This document shows positions 61,145 to 64,000 of a DNA stretch of 64,000 nt, piece after piece. The translations under genes were made by a program, and so were the position numbers. The DNA comes from Sphingomonas alpina (GTDB lineage: Bacteria > Pseudomonadota > Alphaproteobacteria > Sphingomonadales > Sphingomonadaceae): assembly GCF_014490665.1 (NCBI RefSeq), contig NZ_CP061038.1, forward strand, positions 1,178,001 to 1,242,000. The letters are read 5' to 3'. Each line of letters opens with the position of its first letter. The first letter of the stretch is position 1. The notes beneath the pieces were generated by a model, which searched no databases, had not been told where the DNA came from, and saw only the letters and a program-made list of their open reading frames with translations.

Positions 61145-64000
61145 ATGACGAACTCGACATCTGTCGGGCGTGGCCGGCGTCACGCGCACCTTGCATTTTT
61201 CACTCTCTCCACCGCTTTGAGCACAGGGCTCGTGGTGTCCGCTCAAGCACAGGATTTTCCGTCGCGAGCAGTGGTAGATAAAAATCACATCAATGTTGCG
61301 ACAGGTGAATACCAGCAGAAAATTACGGATATTTCAATCGGAGGTAACAGCCTCTCCGGATTGTCCTATTCTCGCATGTTGAAGAATGCTGCAACAGCTA
61401 AAGAATATGATATGAGAGTACTCGATGGAACAAATGGTATTTTCTATGTATCTTTTGATTTTGAGGGTTACGAATTTAATGTATCTGGTGGGAATTATAC
61501 TTCATCCGATGGCAAGGGTGCCGCGCTTACCAAGTCAGGTAATTTATACACTCTAACAACTGGCGATGGTACGAGAGTAATTTACGATGAAAATCTTGTG
61601 GCTCCGTGGGAGTCGTATGGTAAAGGAAGAATGGTATCCGTAGAGTACTCATCTGGATATAAAAAGAATATATATTGGGCGTCTGGATTTTTTTGTACTA
61701 ATAATCGAGATGGATGTGCTGGTGGAGTGATTGCGCAATATTACAGAGTGCAATCTGTAACTAATTCTTCTGGGTATCAACTTCATTTTAATTATGCTGA
61801 GCAGGCCGCGTCTGGCGACTATGCCGACGGTCTTCTTTGGAGGAAGTTAGTCAATATTCAGGCAATAAATACAAATGTGGAACCATGCTCTCCAACGGCG
61901 CCGCTTTGTGCCGGTCTTGTGCAAGACTGGCCAAAAATTCTGTATACGAAAACTACAAGTGACAATGTTACCGATCCACTCGGAAGAATAACTAAATACA
62001 CGTCTTCAAATAACAGTTTGTCGATCCAAACACCCGGAAGCGCATCTAATAATTTCATTGTTAATTTTGACATTTTGACAGGAAAAGTATCATCGGTATT
62101 CGACAATGGAGTAACTTGGACGTATACCTATTCCACAACTGGAAATGTTGCTACGTCGGTTGCCACGGACCCTTCGGGCAAGACCCGTACTGTTGTATCG
62201 GACCTAACGATCAAATTGCCGACGTCGATCAAGGATGAGCTGGATAAAACGACTAATTATAGCTACGATCCGACGGGAAGATTGCTTCGTATTACGATGC
62301 CGGAGGGAAATTATACCGAGTATACTTACGATACGCGAGGCAATGCCACACAAACCAAATTCGTATCGAAAACACCGGGAACGCCGGCAGATATAGTCAC
62401 GACCGCAAGTTACCCTGCAAGTTGCGTGAACTATGTTAGCTGCAATAGGCCAGACTGGGTAAAAGACGCTAAAGGCAACCAGACGGATTATGTCTATGAT
62501 TTAACAACTGGTATGCTGAAGAGCATGACCGCTCCAGCACCCAGCAGCGGTGCAGTGCGTCCGCAAACTCGTTATGGATACACGGAAACTGCAGGAGTAT
62601 CGTTACTTACTGAAATCTCTGTCTGTCAGACTTCGGCCTCATGTGCAGGTACTGCGGGCGAGGTAAAATCCACAATCGGATATAATAGTTTACTTTTGCC
62701 AACCTCAACTTCCCTTGCGGCGGGCGACAATAGTGTCAGCGCGACAAGCGCGATCACCTATGATGTGATCGGCAATGTGTTGACGGTGGATGGTCCGCTC
62801 CCTGGTGCAGCGGATACAATTCGCTATCGCTATGATTCGGCGCGGCAAATTGTTGGAGTGGTTGCGCCGGATCCCGACGGCGCGAGCGCACGCAAGCCCA
62901 TCGCACAACGCTTTAGCTATAATCTGGATGGGCAACTGACGACAATAGAAACCGGTACGGTCACAAGCCAACTGGATGGCGATTGGACATCCTTCACGCC
63001 GTCGCAGCAATCGACATCAAGCTATGATGCCAATGGTCGCAAGGCGAAGGATATGCTTATCGCGGGCGGCACGACCTATGGTGTGACGGAATATAGTTAT
63101 GACACGCTTGGTCGCCCGCTGTGCTCAGCACAGAGGATGGACAGCGCTTTATGGGGAACGGCGCTGACATCGACCTGTACGCCGGCGACTGTCAGCGGAC
63201 CCAAGGCCGATCGCATCATGAAGGTTAGCTATGACGCTGTCGGTAGGGTCACGAAGTCGCAGAGCGCCTTGGGGACGAGCGCGGCGTCGGACGACGTGAC
63301 GCGGACCTTTACGGACAATGGCTCGATCGCGACCTTGACGGATGCCGAAGGCAACAAGACGAGCTATGAGTATGATGGGTTCGATCGGCTGGTAAAGACG
63401 CGTTACCCGGTGACGACGTTGGGTGCGGGGACCAGTTCGACGACCGACTATGAGCAGTTTGGTTATGATGCGGCTAGCAATGTGACGAGCCGGCGGTTGC
63501 GCGATGCGCAGTCGATTGCTTACGGCTACGATGCGCTGAACCGATTGACGTTGAAGGATCTTCCGTCACCCGAAGCGGATATCTCCTATAGCTACGATTT
63601 GCTCGGCCGGCCAACCTCCATCAGCTCCAGTGTGCAGACATTGTCGTTCACCTATGACGCGTTCGGGCGCAATCTCACACAGGTCGGGCCGAGCGGCACC
63701 GTTTCCTCGCAATATGATCCGGCAGGTAGGCGTATCCGGCTGACCTGGCCGGACGCGTTCTATGTCACTTATGATTATGACGTGACCGGTAACGTAACGG
63801 CGATCCGCGAGAATGGTGCGACGAGCGGCCCGGGCGTGCTGGCGACTTACAGCTATGACGATCTGGGACGTAAGCTGAGCCTGGCGCGCGGCAATGGAAC
63901 CAGCGCAACCTACACGCCCGATCCGATCTCGCGTCTGTCGTCACTGACACAGGACCTCCCGGGTACGGCACAGGACCTGACATTGGGGTTCAGCTATAAT
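61145..64000 (+). CDS. RHS/YD-repeat protein (3' end outside window)
   Basis: 952 codons are visible without a stop; the frame runs off the window. There is a signal-like hydrophobic start (LAFFTLSTALSTGLVVSAQAQ) with AAAAGGG ahead of ATG 61145. YD repeats of RHS type start near residue 370 (YSYDPTGRLLRITMPEG, YTYDTRGNATQ, ITYDVIGNVL, YSYDTLGRPL, SYEYDGFDRLVK). Such proteins build a hollow beta-cocoon that holds a C-terminal toxin in polymorphic toxin systems, but the C-terminus is not in the window. The first half is AT-rich compared with the second half and the rest of the region. Confidence 0.9.
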   Translation, partial: MTNSTSVGRGRRHAHLAFFTLSTALSTGLVVSAQAQDFPSRAVVDKNHINVATGEYQQKITDISIGGNSLSGLSYSRMLKNAATAKEYDMRVLDGTNGIFYVSFDFEGYEFNVSGGNYTSSDGKGAALTKSGNLYTLTTGDGTRVIYDENLVAPWESYGKGRMVSVEYSSGYKKNIYWASGFFCTNNRDGCAGGVIAQYYRVQSVTNSSGYQLHFNYAEQAASGDYADGLLWRKLVNIQAINTNVEPCSPTAPLCAGLVQDWPKILYTKTTSDNVTDPLGRITKYTSSNNSLSIQTPGSASNNFIVNFDILTGKVSSVFDNGVTWTYTYSTTGNVATSVATDPSGKTRTVVSDLTIKLPTSIKDELDKTTNYSYDPTGRLLRITMPEGNYTEYTYDTRGNATQTKFVSKTPGTPADIVTTASYPASCVNYVSCNRPDWVKDAKGNQTDYVYDLTTGMLKSMTAPAPSSGAVRPQTRYGYTETAGVSLLTEISVCQTSASCAGTAGEVKSTIGYNSLLLPTSTSLAAGDNSVSATSAITYDVIGNVLTVDGPLPGAADTIRYRYDSARQIVGVVAPDPDGASARKPIAQRFSYNLDGQLTTIETGTVTSQLDGDWTSFTPSQQSTSSYDANGRKAKDMLIAGGTTYGVTEYSYDTLGRPLCSAQRMDSALWGTALTSTCTPATVSGPKADRIMKVSYDAVGRVTKSQSALGTSAASDDVTRTFTDNGSIATLTDAEGNKTSYEYDGFDRLVKTRYPVTTLGAGTSSTTDYEQFGYDAASNVTSRRLRDAQSIAYGYDALNRLTLKDLPSPEADISYSYDLLGRPTSISSSVQTLSFTYDAFGRNLTQVGPSGTVSSQYDPAGRRIRLTWPDAFYVTYDYDVTGNVTAIRENGATSGPGVLATYSYDDLGRKLSLARGNGTSATYTPDPISRLSSLTQDLPGTAQDLTLGFSYN

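Overview
The window looks like a chromosomal segment of a GC-rich alphaproteobacterium of the Sphingomonas/Sphingopyxis/Novosphingobium type. The reasons are the gene families (UPF0262, DUF1285, DUF2849 and DUF934 proteins, a TonB-ExbB-ExbD-ExbD cluster, a sphingomonad-style TonB receptor), the order cobA-DUF2849-cysI-DUF934-cysH, and inverted REP-like hairpins of the CCCGC-GAAA-GCGGG kind. The assignment is inference; there is no rRNA gene in the window.

Layout. Positions 1-5485 hold a four-gene set for peptide or D-amino-acid turnover: an N-acyl-D-amino-acid deacylase-like amidohydrolase (cut by the window start), a NylB-like serine hydrolase, a dipeptide epimerase and a prolidase-like amidohydrolase. 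A second serine hydrolase with a membrane tail follows at 5849, then a TonB receptor (8497-11241, minus). Between the last two are a tandem 30-bp repeat and a cluster of CCCCTGTT octamers. A short-chain reductase/TetR pair with a 16-bp perfect palindrome comes next. Then there is a tRNA cluster (Arg, Cys, an odd His-like and a Pro-like tRNA), a queuosine-precursor transporter, and purQ-purS and purC. Positions 17-27 kb carry assorted hydrolases, two LysR regulators, small secreted proteins, a muramidase, and a relic of a LytTR regulator.

Positions 27610-33814 (minus) are an accessory island. It is a five-gene operon that I read as a GTPase-centred conflict (defence) system: an alpha/beta-hydrolase effector fused to an adaptor domain, a helical GASH-type protein, two GTPases of the DO-GTPase2 and DO-GTPase1 types, and a GAP1-type scaffold. 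Gene-poor, degraded-looking DNA lies on both sides. This is the best candidate for an unusual biological system in the window.

The rest is mostly core genome: parC, a GGDEF-EAL protein, cca, a NUDIX hydrolase, a folB-like gene, tonB-exbB-exbD-exbD with intercistronic hairpins, dcd, a metal-sensing repressor with a DmeF-type exporter and a recognisable G-tract operator, cdd, a GH25 lysozyme, dnaB and the sulfate-assimilation operon. Then come a large c-type haem-motif protein, a secreted cyclophilin, a second CCCCTGTT cluster, and a truncated RHS-repeat protein preceded by a miniature secreted RHS-like protein.

Three kinds of non-coding structure recur and are not explained by the genes. The first is two CCCCTGTT/AACAGGGG clusters with the same layout of forward copies followed by inverted copies. 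The second is three copies of a GAGATATG-nn-ACA / TGT-nn-CATATCTC palindrome, two of them upstream of parC. The third is the His-like tRNA, which sits inside a 14-bp inverted repeat that extends its acceptor stem.
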